Below are positions 1 to 7,196 of a DNA stretch of 13,134 nucleotides, in pieces. The position numbers and the translations under genes were made by a program. The notes under the pieces are model-generated. The model worked only from the letters and a program-made list of their open reading frames with translations. It had not been told where the DNA came from and did no database searches. Source of the DNA: UBA1425 sp051881715 (GTDB lineage Bacteria > Bacillota > Clostridia > Oscillospirales > Acutalibacteraceae); the NCBI GenBank assembly GCA_051881715.1, contig JBJEQK010000078.1, positions 1-13,134 of the forward strand. Direction: 5' to 3'. How positions within the stretch are numbered: the stretch's first letter is position 1; every line of letters starts with the position of its first letter.

Positions 1-253
1 TCGTTTTGCTGTACCAACGTCGGGCAAAAACATCCTCCCGACCTTTGAACAGAGAACGAAAAAGGGCAATTTTATCCTCAGGCGAGCTATATTTATTGAA
101 GCTGCCGTCTTGTTCGGGTTCCGATATTTTGTGTGTCTGTCCGGCGAAAGGCATAAGGAGACTGTGAAGATGCTTGATGTCTTCTTTTAGCTTTTCGTTT
201 TCGTCACGCAAAAGATTATATTTTTCAAGAAGAATCGGATAGTCCTCGCTCAT
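1..253 (-). CDS. N-terminal fragment of a TOTE-type AEP primase protein (partial)
   Basis: The reading frame opens at an ATG (complement of 251-253), stays open for 84 codons and runs off the left edge, so only the N-terminus is visible. Residues 7-33 are rich in Leu, Glu and Lys in a heptad-like pattern and probably form a short coiled coil. Residues 61-80 read KIALFRSLFKGREDVFARRW, which I recognise as the start of the archaeo-eukaryotic primase domain of TOTE conflict systems. In that family the domain is usually fused to a DEAD/DEAH helicase, and the systems are proposed to act in anti-phage or anti-plasmid defence. A plausible ribosome binding site (AGGGTGAG) lies just upstream. It is divided from the grpB-like gene by about 56 bp of AT-rich sequence. 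The family call rests on the motif; the helicase part and any defence role are inferred. Confidence 0.75.
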   Translation of the reverse strand, partial: MSEDYPILLEKYNLLRDENEKLKEDIKHLHSLLMPFAGQTHKISEPEQDGSFNKYSSPEDKIALFRSLFKGREDVFARRWYSKT

Positions 254-309
254 GTATCTCACCCTGTTCTGTTTGGTAATGATAATTTTTTTCGTTTTTG
301 TAAACCGTT

Positions 310-822
310 TTACAATCCGATTTGCGCATAAATTTTCTCGATAAAGCTGGATTTATGTTCGATGTACCTGTCTATATCCTGCGGGTACAGTGAAGCGCCT
401 TCTTCTTTAATTCTGCTGTATTCACGCACGGCTTTGGGATGCGAGCGCAAATAATCTCTGAAGGCGATATGCCGTTTCAGTTCCTCGGAATCCTGCGGGC
501 ACACATAAAGATGATGTGCCTGCAAATGACTTTTGCCGTCATATCGGAACGCTTCCCGTCCCCGAATGCCGAGATCGCCTTCATGCTGATACCCGATTTC
601 TTGCAGCGCAGCGATCACAGCATCCAGCACGGAATTGTCGCGGATAACCACGTTCATGTCTATAATCGGTTTCGCCGAAAGCCCTTTCACGGATGTGCTC
701 CCCACGTGTTCGATCCGTAAAGCCATTTCTCCGAGGGCTTGCTGAATTTCATCTTTTATCGCTGTGAAGTTTTGTTCCCATGCCGCATCGTAGGGCAGAA
801 CCACAACGTGCTTGGTCATCAT
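310..822 (-). CDS. GrpB family (UPF0157) protein, nucleotidyltransferase fold
   Basis: This 170-residue protein has the full length and hallmark of the GrpB/UPF0157 family. HVGSTSVKGLSAKPIIDMNV, at about residues 39-58, carries the GSTS and KPIID nucleotidyltransferase-fold motifs, and HHLYVC follows in the second half. The family is related to minimal nucleotidyltransferases and is sometimes fused to dephospho-CoA kinase, but no reaction is firmly established for the free-standing form. Two ATG codons stand in tandem; the outer one (complement of 820-822) is chosen because GGAGG (832-836) lies 9 nt upstream. It starts 25 nt after the methyltransferase stop on the same strand, so the two are probably co-transcribed. 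The product is predicted cytoplasmic. Family certain, function unknown. Confidence 0.88.
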   Translation of the reverse strand: MMTKHVVVLPYDAAWEQNFTAIKDEIQQALGEMALRIEHVGSTSVKGLSAKPIIDMNVVIRDNSVLDAVIAALQEIGYQHEGDLGIRGREAFRYDGKSHLQAHHLYVCPQDSEELKRHIAFRDYLRSHPKAVREYSRIKEEGASLYPQDIDRYIEHKSSFIEKIYAQIGL

Positions 823-847
823 AATTTTAAACCTCCAAAAACGTTTT

Positions 848-2209
848 TCAGTCTGTCGGTCGATTCTTTCGTGTCAGCAAGGCCACCGTCTCCACATGAC
901 CGGTGCGGGGGAACATATCGAAGGGGGTGGCTGTTTCGATTTGGTAGCCGCCCTTTTGCAGCAGGGCGCAATCTCTGGCAAGGGTGGCGCTGTCACAGGA
1001 GACATATACCAGCCGCTCGGGGGAAAAGTCGAAGATAGTTTCAATCAGTGCCCGGGAACAGCCCTTGCGGGGTGGGTCTACGAGGATCACATCCGGGTGT
1101 ATACCCTCCTCCCGCAGCTGTTTTGCGGCTTCTGCGGCATCCGCACAGAGAAACCGTGCATTGGTAATGCCGTTTTTTTCGGCATTGTACTTCGCGTCCT
1201 CGATGGCTTCGGGGACGATCTCCACCCCGATGATCTGCTTCGCCCGGTTCGCCATCGTCAGACCGATGGTGCCCGCACCGCAATACAAATCGAGGACGGT
1301 TTTGCCCTCCGGCTGTGCGAGATCGGCGGCTTTTCTGTAGAGGTTCTCCGCTTGTCTTGCATTGACCTGATAAAACGACAATGCGGAAAGGCGGAAACGA
1401 AGACCGCAAAGTGTGTCCTCCATATAGCCGTCCCCGTACAGCGGAATACACTTTGACCCGAGAATCACATTGGTGTCGTCAGGATTGACGTTCAGCACGA
1501 TGGTTCGTATGCCGTCCACCTGTTCCAGCAGCATTTGGCAAAGCGCATCGGTATGCGGCAATTTAGCCGTTGTGGAAACGGCGCACACAAGAATCTGTCC
1601 GCTCTGTTCCCCACGGCGGATATAGATGTGGCGCAGCATCCCTTTTCGGGTCTGCTCGTCATAGACAGGGATGGAATATGCCGCAATCCACGCATCAAAC
1701 ACAGAAAGAATGTCTGAAAAAACAGACGGTTGTAATTGGCAGTTTCGGCAATCCATCACCCGATGACTGCGCGGGGCATAAAAGCCGACAGACAGCTTTC
1801 CGTCCTGCATCGCCAAGGGGTACTGCGCCTTGTTGCGGTAGCCGTCTATCTGCGGTGAGCCGACGATGGGTTCCGTCTGTCCGTCATAGTGTCCGATCCT
1901 GCGCAGGTTCTCCTGCACCTGATGGGCTTTCAGGGACAGCTCTGCTTCATAGCGCATATGCCGAAACAGGCATCCGCCGCACCGGGGAAACACGGCACAA
2001 TCCGATGCAATACGATCCGTGGAAGGGGTTAAGATCTCCCGAATCTTTGCATAGGCACAGTTTTTTTGCACCTTGAGAATCTGCACAGTGAGCACATCGC
2101 CCACGGCAGAAGCCGGTACAAACACCGCCATACCGTCAATATGACCGACACCGCTCCCCTGCAGGGTACAGTCGGTCACGGTCAGAGTGTAGATCTCGTT
2201 TTTCTTCAT
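848..2209 (-). CDS. rlmD: 23S rRNA (uracil-C5)-methyltransferase, RlmD/RlmCD (TrmA/RumA) family
   Basis: This 453-residue enzyme should transfer a methyl group from S-adenosylmethionine to C5 of a uridine in 23S rRNA. An N-terminal TRAM RNA-binding domain (about residues 1-60) is followed by a [4Fe-4S] ligand set, Cys71-x5-Cys77-x2-Cys80 plus Cys157. The Rossmann domain shows SFYQVN (278-283), the SAM motif LDLYCGAGTIGL (306-317), VDPPRKGC (377-384), the nucleophile in VYVSCD (Cys405) and the general base in HVET (Glu440). All catalytic residues are present. I chose the ATG at 2207-2209 because GGGAGG lies just upstream of it; an in-frame ATG at 2219-2221 lacks such a site. In Bacillus the homologue RlmCD modifies two uridines (747 and 1939), so which position is methylated cannot be told here. 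Confidence 0.92.
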   Translation of the reverse strand: MKKNEIYTLTVTDCTLQGSGVGHIDGMAVFVPASAVGDVLTVQILKVQKNCAYAKIREILTPSTDRIASDCAVFPRCGGCLFRHMRYEAELSLKAHQVQENLRRIGHYDGQTEPIVGSPQIDGYRNKAQYPLAMQDGKLSVGFYAPRSHRVMDCRNCQLQPSVFSDILSVFDAWIAAYSIPVYDEQTRKGMLRHIYIRRGEQSGQILVCAVSTTAKLPHTDALCQMLLEQVDGIRTIVLNVNPDDTNVILGSKCIPLYGDGYMEDTLCGLRFRLSALSFYQVNARQAENLYRKAADLAQPEGKTVLDLYCGAGTIGLTMANRAKQIIGVEIVPEAIEDAKYNAEKNGITNARFLCADAAEAAKQLREEGIHPDVILVDPPRKGCSRALIETIFDFSPERLVYVSCDSATLARDCALLQKGGYQIETATPFDMFPRTGHVETVALLTRKNRPTD

Positions 2210-2254
2210 GGCGCCTCCCATTTTCGCTGTGTGTGCGCTGTCCGGATAATGACA

Positions 2255-2280
2255 AAGACCGCCCGCGAACGGACGGTCTT
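2255..2280 (-). terminator. Hairpin terminator behind the IPQTG protein gene
   Basis: AAGACCG (2255-2261) pairs with CGGTCTT (2274-2280), and an inner CCG/CGG pairing closes a CGAA loop after one mismatch. Read on the minus strand, the stem is followed by TTTGTCATT, a weak U-tract. It lies between the stop of the small secreted protein and the methyltransferase start, so it probably ends the former transcript. Termination may be only partial. Confidence 0.6.
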
Positions 2281-2308
2281 CCCGTTATAGCAAAGTTCTA
2301 AAAGTTAC

Positions 2309-2878
2309 TTATGCTTCCTTCTTCTTAAAGCTCACGAAAGCTGCAGCTGCGGCAAGAGAAAGCGTAGCGAAAACAGCGACGGAAGCTGCAGAACCGGTCT
2401 GAGGAATATCACTGGGCTCTGCGGCGGGCTTGGTGGTAAGAGCGGTGCCCTTGTAGAAGGTGTTAACGAACCAGTTGATGATCTTGTTGGAGGAAAGCTT
2501 CTCATACAGAGCGTCAACGTCAACGCCGAGAGCCTTCAGACCAGCAAAGATGTAGGTGACAACATCATCCATGATGTTGGCGGGGAGGGAAAGGATATCA
2601 TCGACGGAGATTTCCTTCAGGTTCTTACCGATAGAAGAAATAGCGGAAGAAAGAAGGGAAACCATGTCAGTGGTATCGAGACCCTTGTCTGCAATCTTCT
2701 TCTCAAGAGAAGTCAGATCGCCGGCTGCAGCGACTTCTGCAGCAGTGGTCTCCTCATCAGCAGCAGCAACAGAAGCTGCCTCGGTCACTTCAACGGCTTC
2801 TTCTTCAGCTGCAAAAGCGAAGATGCCCATGGAGCAAACCATAACTGCCGCAAGGAGAAGTGCTAAAAACTTTTTCAT
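2309..2878 (-). CDS. Small secreted, membrane/cell-wall-anchored protein with IPQTG sorting-type signal
   Basis: This 189-residue protein has a clean signal peptide (MKKFLALLLAAVMVCSMG..., cleavage probably after AFA or AFAA, residues 21-24). A low-complexity acidic Glu/Ala/Val/Thr stretch covers about 25-55. A compact helical region follows (about 56-145), with no motif I recognise. The C-terminus is IPQTG (158-162), a hydrophobic segment (about 164-184) and a KKK tail, the layout of a sortase substrate with an unusual first residue. The start is the ATG at 2876-2878 with AAAGG upstream; the frame remains open further upstream, but that part overlaps the promoter. It has its own strong promoter and a downstream hairpin, so it is probably expressed alone and highly. 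Surface location is well supported; the role is unknown. Confidence 0.8.
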   Translation of the reverse strand: MKKFLALLLAAVMVCSMGIFAFAAEEEAVEVTEAASVAAADEETTAAEVAAAGDLTSLEKKIADKGLDTTDMVSLLSSAISSIGKNLKEISVDDILSLPANIMDDVVTYIFAGLKALGVDVDALYEKLSSNKIINWFVNTFYKGTALTTKPAAEPSDIPQTGSAASVAVFATLSLAAAAAFVSFKKKEA

Positions 2879-2941
2879 TTTAGAACATTCCTTTCCATTC
2901 TTGAATTTGGAGTACATAAGTACCGCCTTTGCTATGTGAGA

Positions 2942-2971
2942 ATAATACCATAAACGGGTGGTCTTTGTCAA
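2942..2971 (-). promoter_or_regulatory. Sigma-A promoter of the small secreted protein
   Basis: On the minus strand TTGACA (complement of 2966-2971) and TATTAT (complement of 2942-2947) are separated by 18 bp, with a TGG just before the -10 box. The predicted start near 2935 leaves a leader of about 57 nt before the ATG at 2878. Confidence 0.75.
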
Positions 2972-3091
2972 TGGTTTTTTGCGCTTTTTTTATAATTGCC
3001 GGGACTTTGGTCACAAATTCGGTTTCATACATATTTCAGACGGTGAGAACTGTCAAAATTGTGCAATCCGCCGAACCTGTTTCCATCGTAC

Positions 3092-4204
3092 TTAGCGAGT
3101 GGTATAGCCCTGGTCGATATTCTTCCAGGAGAAATACACGTCGTTGCCGACAACTGTAAACGTATCAGAGCTTGCGGTGGAGATCTGGTCTCTGGAATCC
3201 ACACGCTTAAAGCCGCAGCCTGCCAGCGCCGTGGTGAAGGCATCGCACATTTCCTGATCGTACATGGTCATGCGGGCGATCATGATCAGGCAGGAGCGGT
3301 CGTTGAATTTATAATCGGCAAGGTGACCGTCCACGAAGCCGGTGACCCACCAATGCGGATAGTAGGAACGGGTGAACATCTTTTTGTAGCCGTTTCCGTC
3401 GTGGGCATCGTAGTAGATGGACATCTCCATATTGATCAGGTGGTTGTCGTCGGCGCAGTTGTAGTGCGTGGCGGTAACCTGCACGGAGCCGGGCTCTCTG
3501 GTGTAGACGCCGATCTCGCCGCCGATGAACAGGAAGCCGTACTGACCCTTCCACGCCTGAATCATCCATTCGGTGTCGTCATAGTCGAAGCAGGCACGCC
3601 AAGTGTCGTAGTACATAACGACCATAGCCGCTGCCCAGTCGTAAATGACGTTGAAGCCGAAGTTTCTCTGCCACGGGTTATCTTCCACGTAGTAGAAGTT
3701 CCCCTCCGGATTCCACAAGTAGGAGACCACACTGCTCTGCGCCAGTGCATCCATACCGGAAACCGTGGTAATGGGACCATTCGAGTCACCGGACGAGCTG
3801 CTGTCGGAGGGCTTTGTAGTGGATGTCGTGGTCTTTTTGGTGGTTGTGGGCGTAGTGGGCTTAACGGTGCCGCCGGATGTGGTACCATTTGTATAATTTT
3901 TCGTTGTGGTCACTGCGGAATTCTGCTGTGACGCACCGCTGTTGGCAGACGTCTGCGGATTCTGCTGTGCAGTGGCAAGGGTCTGCTGATCCATCGTCGC
4001 CAAGATCTCGTCCACGATGTCCGTGGTGTCCGTCTCGTCGGGGAAGGTGTATTCGGGAATCTGCATGGATTCCGTCACACTGCCGTCCACAGGCGCCGCA
4101 ACAGGTTCTTTTTTAAGACCCTTGATCACGAAAGGCAGCGCCGCAACAGCGACAACGACGACCACAGCCACTGCGATCAGTGTGTTTCGGGCTGACTTGC
4201 TCAT
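3092..4204 (-). CDS. Membrane-anchored extracytoplasmic protein with DUF4474-like domain
   Basis: The protein has 370 residues. A single hydrophobic helix (about 9-28) follows a short basic N-terminus (MSKSARN), so it is probably anchored in the membrane with the rest outside. Residues 30-145 form a low-complexity linker rich in Thr, Ser, Pro and Gln (TTPTTTKKTTTSTT near 117-130). The C-terminal globular domain (about 146-370) has NPWQRNFGFNVIYD (176-189) and WKGQYGFLFIGGEIGVYT (218-235), which match my memory of DUF4474, a clostridial domain of unknown function. The ATG at 4202-4204 is chosen for the AAAGGA upstream and because the hydrophobic helix then lies at the N-terminus. It begins only 57 nt after the tmRNA 3' end with no clear terminator between, so it may be read from the smpB-ssrA transcript. 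Substrate or partner unknown. Confidence 0.75.
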   Translation of the reverse strand: MSKSARNTLIAVAVVVVVAVAALPFVIKGLKKEPVAAPVDGSVTESMQIPEYTFPDETDTTDIVDEILATMDQQTLATAQQNPQTSANSGASQQNSAVTTTKNYTNGTTSGGTVKPTTPTTTKKTTTSTTKPSDSSSSGDSNGPITTVSGMDALAQSSVVSYLWNPEGNFYYVEDNPWQRNFGFNVIYDWAAAMVVMYYDTWRACFDYDDTEWMIQAWKGQYGFLFIGGEIGVYTREPGSVQVTATHYNCADDNHLINMEMSIYYDAHDGNGYKKMFTRSYYPHWWVTGFVDGHLADYKFNDRSCLIMIARMTMYDQEMCDAFTTALAGCGFKRVDSRDQISTASSDTFTVVGNDVYFSWKNIDQGYTTR

Positions 4205-4261
4205 GTGTTTCACGATCCTTTCTGTTATAAAGAATAGAATGGCAAATGCCTGATTGTTGCA

Positions 4262-4616
4262 TGGTGGAGATGGCGGTAATCGAAACCGCGTCCGAAAGCT
4301 CATCCCCGTGACTTTCTACGAGCGTATTTCATGGTTTGGGATTCCCCCGCGCAGGCGTCCATGAACAGACTCCTGCGGTCGGTAGCTCCGTTGTGCATGA
4401 CGAAGTACGGAGCGATCCTTCGTGCACGTTCACCGCTCAATGACGCCTTTATCCGAGCCGCGGTACTCCCGGTAAAGACGGCCGCTTAAAACTTAAGCAG
4501 CTTTAAGAGTTACGTTGTTGTCGTTTATTTTGAAATAAACTGCGGCTTTTAAAGCGGTTCCGCACCGCTGCTCGCTTATCGCGTCTCAAAACCCCCGTCG
4601 AAATCCTTTCATCCCC
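4262..4616 (-). ncRNA. ssrA: Transfer-messenger RNA (tmRNA), one-piece form
   Basis: tmRNA rescues ribosomes stalled on broken mRNA and tags the nascent peptide for proteolysis. The 5' end (complement of 4616 downward) reads GGGGATGAAAGGATTTCGAC, the conserved tRNA-like start. The 3' end reads GCGGTTTCGATTACCGC followed by CATCTCCACCA, giving a five-pair T stem, a TTCGATT loop and an encoded CCA. GGGGATG pairs with CATCTCC in a seven-pair acceptor stem with one G-U pair. The length of 355 nt is normal. The tag frame ends ...NDNNVTLKAA and stops at TAA (complement of 4493-4495). An upstream AGCGGT/ACCGCT stem with a TGCGG/CCGCA pairing resembles pseudoknot PK1. It lies directly behind smpB, its protein partner. 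Confidence 0.96.
4493..4546 (-). other. tmRNA proteolysis-tag reading frame, C-terminus ...NDNNVTLKAA
   Basis: Within ssrA an open frame reads AAVYFKINDNNVTLKAA and then TAA (complement of 4493-4495). The resume codon is not certain. GCC or GCA (4541-4546) would give a 17- or 16-residue tag, close in size to the Bacillus one. Those codons overlap the possible PK1 strand CCGCA, so a resume codon nearer AAA/ATA (4526-4531), giving (K)INDNNVTLKAA, is also possible. The end LKAA differs from the usual LAA or ALAA. Confidence 0.75.
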
Positions 4617-4662
4617 ATGAAGAATATCGGCACAAGTTTTTTGGAAAAGAGCCATGCGTCCC

Positions 4663-4681
4663 AAAAGCGGTCAAAACCGCT
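4663..4681 (-). terminator. Short hairpin overlapping the smpB stop codon
   Basis: On the minus strand AGCGGT (complement of 4676-4681) and ACCGCT (complement of 4666-4671) form a six-pair stem whose four-base loop contains part of the smpB stop codon, followed by TTTT. It is weak; it could be an attenuator or processing site between smpB and ssrA rather than a full terminator. Confidence 0.4.
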
Positions 4682-5132
4682 CCTTCATCGCTCTTTCCAC
4701 ATTACGCTTCGCGTCCCTGTCGGCCTGGGCATCCCGCTTGTCGTAAAGTTTTTTACCTTTACACAGTCCGACCTTGACCTTGGCTTTGCCTTTATTGAAA
4801 TAAACCGACAACGGAATCAGCGTCAATCCCTGCTGGCGGGTCACACCGAACAAACGCATGATCTCCCGGCGGTGCATCAAAAGCTTGCGCACACGCAAGG
4901 GGTCGCGGTTGAAGATGTTGCCCTGCTCGTAGGGACTGATGTGCATACCGTTGACGAATATTTCCCCGTCTTTGATACTGCACCAGGCATCCTTCAGGTT
5001 CACCTTTCCTTGGCGGACAGACTTGACCTCCGTACCGCAAAGGACGATGCCGGCTTCAAATTCCTCGAGTATGAAGTATTCGTGGTATGCTTTGCGGTTT
5101 GTGGCAACCGCCTGCTCGGACATTTTTTGCAT
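4671..5132 (-). CDS. smpB: SsrA-binding protein SmpB
   Basis: SmpB binds the tRNA-like part of tmRNA, delivers it to stalled ribosomes and mimics the missing codon-anticodon stem in the A site. The 153-residue product has normal length. It shows the family hallmarks: the EEFEAGIVLCGTEVKSVRQG start of the beta-barrel (about 23-42), VNLKDAWC (about 44-51), YEQGN (about 68-72), and the basic tail with GKKLYDKRDAQADRDAKR (about 125-142). In the family that tail becomes helical in the mRNA channel. The start is the ATG at 5130-5132, preceded by GGGGGAAAG; a second in-frame ATG at 5121-5123 is further from that site. It is transcribed from a near-perfect promoter and ends 54 nt before ssrA, so both partners are encoded together. 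Confidence 0.96.
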   Translation of the reverse strand: MQKMSEQAVATNRKAYHEYFILEEFEAGIVLCGTEVKSVRQGKVNLKDAWCSIKDGEIFVNGMHISPYEQGNIFNRDPLRVRKLLMHRREIMRLFGVTRQQGLTLIPLSVYFNKGKAKVKVGLCKGKKLYDKRDAQADRDAKRNVERAMKERF

Positions 5133-5161
5133 CTGCGCACTTTCCCCCTATACTCGTTGCT

Positions 5162-5190
5162 ATTATAGCTACAAATTGTAACTTTGTCAA
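5162..5190 (-). promoter_or_regulatory. Consensus sigma-A promoter of smpB-ssrA
   Basis: On the minus strand TTGACA (complement of 5185-5190) and TATAAT (complement of 5162-5167) are separated by exactly 17 bp, a perfect sigma-A consensus. The TGA inside TTGACA is the stop codon of the yhbY-like gene, so the promoter is embedded in the end of the preceding operon. Predicted start near 5155. Confidence 0.88.
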
Positions 5191-5597
5191 CCCCGGGAAA
5201 TATTTCTTTTTGGGGCATTGTACCGTGCTTTTCCTTTGTTTTGCGCGTATTTTTCGGCTTTTTGCTGCATTCTTAATTTTTTTGCAGCCTCTTTCTTTCG
5301 CTTTTCCTTTTCTTTTTCCTTTGCCCGCAGCTCGGGATTTTCCCGATAGAGAATGATGCAGCCGCCGATGACCTGAATCACCTCGGCCTTGGTTGCCGCG
5401 GCGATGGACTGCGCCAACGCCTTGGGCGGCTGGGGAATGGACTCCAGCAATGCCTTGATCTTAATCAGTTCCCGGGCATTGAGCGCATCCTCCACCTGAG
5501 CGATCAGCCCATCGGAGATGCCGCCCTTGCCGATCTGAAACACCGGCTCCAAACCGTTGGCGGCGGCACGGAACTTTGCCCGCTCTTTTCCTGTCAT
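5187..5597 (-). CDS. yhbY: YhbY-family CRM-domain RNA-binding protein
   Basis: The first 85 or so residues form a CRM (YhbY) domain: MTGKERAKFRAAANGLEPVF, then the GKGGISDGLIAQVEDAL motif (about 23-39) and AELIKIKALL-type strands before VIGGCIILYRENPE (about 76-89). YhbY proteins associate with pre-50S ribosomal particles, so a role in ribosome assembly is likely. The protein is 136 residues against about 95-100 in many homologues; the extra 45 are a highly charged Lys/Glu/Ala tail ending in basic residues, probably a further RNA-binding extension. It starts 3 nt after the rdgB stop with AAAGGA upstream, so it is translationally linked to rdgB. It is the last gene of the dnaA operon. Confidence 0.9.
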   Translation of the reverse strand: MTGKERAKFRAAANGLEPVFQIGKGGISDGLIAQVEDALNARELIKIKALLESIPQPPKALAQSIAAATKAEVIQVIGGCIILYRENPELRAKEKEKEKRKKEAAKKLRMQQKAEKYAQNKGKARYNAPKRNISRG

Positions 5598-5600
5598 AGT

Positions 5601-6200
5601 TCACATTTTCCTTTCCGAAAGTACGGCGGCCAGCTTTTCCAGCGCCCGCCTGCGGTGGCTGATGGCATCTTTTTCCATATCCGACAGCTCTGCCATGCTG
5701 CGTCCATCTGCTTCGGTGGGCACAAAAACGGGATCGTAGCCGAATCCGCCGCTGCCGCTTTTGGCGAAGGCGATGGTGCCGGGGCATTCGCCGCTTGTCA
5801 GGATCCTTGTGCCGTCCGGGAAGATACAGCAGGCTGTACAGACGAAACGTGCGGTACGCTTTTCCTGCGGCACATCCCGCAAGGCGTGCAGAAGCTTGTC
5901 GATGTTTTTGTCATCATTGCCGTGTTCGCCGGCATATCGGGCGGAATAGACGCCGGGTGCACCGTCCAGCGCATCCACCGAAAGACCGGAATCATCCGCC
6001 ACACAGGGCATCCCGCTTTCGCGGCAGCCGCTCTCGGCTTTCAGGACGGCGTTTTCCTCGAAGGTCTCGCCCGTCTCCTCCACGTCCGTCAGCGCCACAC
6101 CGGCTTCCTCCGCCGTGAGAACCTCGACGCCCAGCGGGGCAAGGATGCGCGCAAGCTCGGCACGCTTTTTCTTATTATGGGTCGCTAACAAAAATTTCAT
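5601..6200 (-). CDS. rdgB: RdgB/HAM1 family XTP/dITP pyrophosphatase
   Basis: This 199-residue enzyme hydrolyses non-canonical purine nucleoside triphosphates (XTP, dITP, ITP) to the monophosphate and pyrophosphate, keeping damaged bases out of DNA and RNA. Visible family motifs are THNKKK (7-12, substrate binding), ETGETFEENAVLKA (42-55), VADDSGL (67-73, with the metal and catalytic Asp pair), SARYAG (86-91), SGGFGYDP (150-157) and SHRRRAL (181-187). The length is typical and no key residue is missing. Its ATG overlaps the ftsY stop as ATGA (complement of 6197-6200), pointing to translational coupling, and yhbY follows at once. Confidence 0.95.
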   Translation of the reverse strand: MKFLLATHNKKKRAELARILAPLGVEVLTAEEAGVALTDVEETGETFEENAVLKAESGCRESGMPCVADDSGLSVDALDGAPGVYSARYAGEHGNDDKNIDKLLHALRDVPQEKRTARFVCTACCIFPDGTRILTSGECPGTIAFAKSGSGGFGYDPVFVPTEADGRSMAELSDMEKDAISHRRRALEKLAAVLSERKM

Positions 6201-7168
6201 GCGTTTTCTCCGCCTTCGGTCGATTCTGCCTTGGGTTCGTCCTGACTGTGGTCGGGCATGGGCACGTCGAACAGTCCTTCCGCAAAGGCCTCTGCGCTGA
6301 AGGGCTGGAGATCGTCGATCTGTTCGCCGACGCCGACAAACTTGACGGGAACCTTGAGTTCGTTCTTAATGTTCAGCACCACGCCGCCCCGGGCTGTGCC
6401 GTCCAGCTTGGTGAGGATAATGCCGGTCGCCTCGGCGACATTGAGGAATTCTCTGGCCTGATTGACGGCGTTCTGACCGGTGGTGGCATCCAGAACCAAC
6501 AGCACCTCCCGGTCGGAGTAGGGCAGTTCCCGGTCGATCACACGGTAGATCTTGGCAAGCTCCTCCATCAGGTGCTTTTTGTTGTGCAGTCTGCCGGCGG
6601 TATCGACAATGATCACATCCGCATTCCGGGCTTTGCCGGCAGAAATGCTGTCGAACACGACCGCCGCCGGGTCTGCGCCCTCCTTGTGCTTGATCATGTC
6701 CACGCCTGCGCGATCCGCCCACTCCTGCAGCTGCTCAATCGCGGCGGCACGGAAGGTATCTGCCGCAGCGAGGATAACCTTTTTGCCGTCCTGCTTAAAA
6801 TAATGCGCCAGCTTGCCGATGCTCGTCGTTTTGCCGACGCCGTTGACGCCGATCACCAAAATGATGGACGGCATGGTGATCATGCTGATCTCTTCGCCGC
6901 CGCGCAGCATATCCGCCACGATCTCTTTGATGGCCTTTTTGACCTTGTCCGCCGTGCGCAGATTCTCTTTTTGTGCGCGCTCACGCAGCTGGGAGACGAT
7001 CTCCTGCGCCGTGTAAACGCCCACATCGCCCATGACGAGCACTTCCTCCAGATCGTCGAAGAAGGTATCGTCGATCTCCACCTTGCCGTAGAGCATATCG
7101 TCGATGGCGCCCGCCATGCTTTCTCTTGTTTTTTTCAGACCCTTGCTGATTTTTTGAAAAAGTCCCAT
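6197..7168 (-). CDS. ftsY: Signal recognition particle receptor FtsY
   Basis: FtsY is the SRP-type GTPase that receives ribosome-SRP complexes at the membrane and passes them to SecYEG. The 323-residue protein has a short amphipathic N-terminal helix (MGLFQKISKGLKKTRESM) and no long acidic A domain, the usual compact Gram-positive form. The N domain (about 20-90) precedes the G domain with GVNGVGKTT (107-115), DTFRAAAIEQL (137-147), DTAGR (189-193) and TKLDG (253-257), and the GVGEQIDDLQPF closing motif (279-290). The last 20 or so residues are an acidic tail. The start ATG (7166-7168) follows AAAGGAG. It begins 28 nt after the dnaA stop, in the same operon. Confidence 0.96.
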   Translation of the reverse strand: MGLFQKISKGLKKTRESMAGAIDDMLYGKVEIDDTFFDDLEEVLVMGDVGVYTAQEIVSQLRERAQKENLRTADKVKKAIKEIVADMLRGGEEISMITMPSIILVIGVNGVGKTTSIGKLAHYFKQDGKKVILAAADTFRAAAIEQLQEWADRAGVDMIKHKEGADPAAVVFDSISAGKARNADVIIVDTAGRLHNKKHLMEELAKIYRVIDRELPYSDREVLLVLDATTGQNAVNQAREFLNVAEATGIILTKLDGTARGGVVLNIKNELKVPVKFVGVGEQIDDLQPFSAEAFAEGLFDVPMPDHSQDEPKAESTEGGENA

Positions 7169-7196
7169 GCTTTTTCTCCTTTATCCGTAGTGGGAA

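Noticed and set aside
3010..3060. Minus-strand promoter with TTGACA near 3050
   Set aside because: TTGACA is present, but the sequence 17 bp further is TATGTA, a poor -10, and a better promoter lies downstream at 2942-2971.
3059..3931. Open frame of 290 codons on the plus strand
   Set aside because: It is antisense to the DUF4474-like gene and reads as Val/Gly/His-rich nonsense without a start signal.
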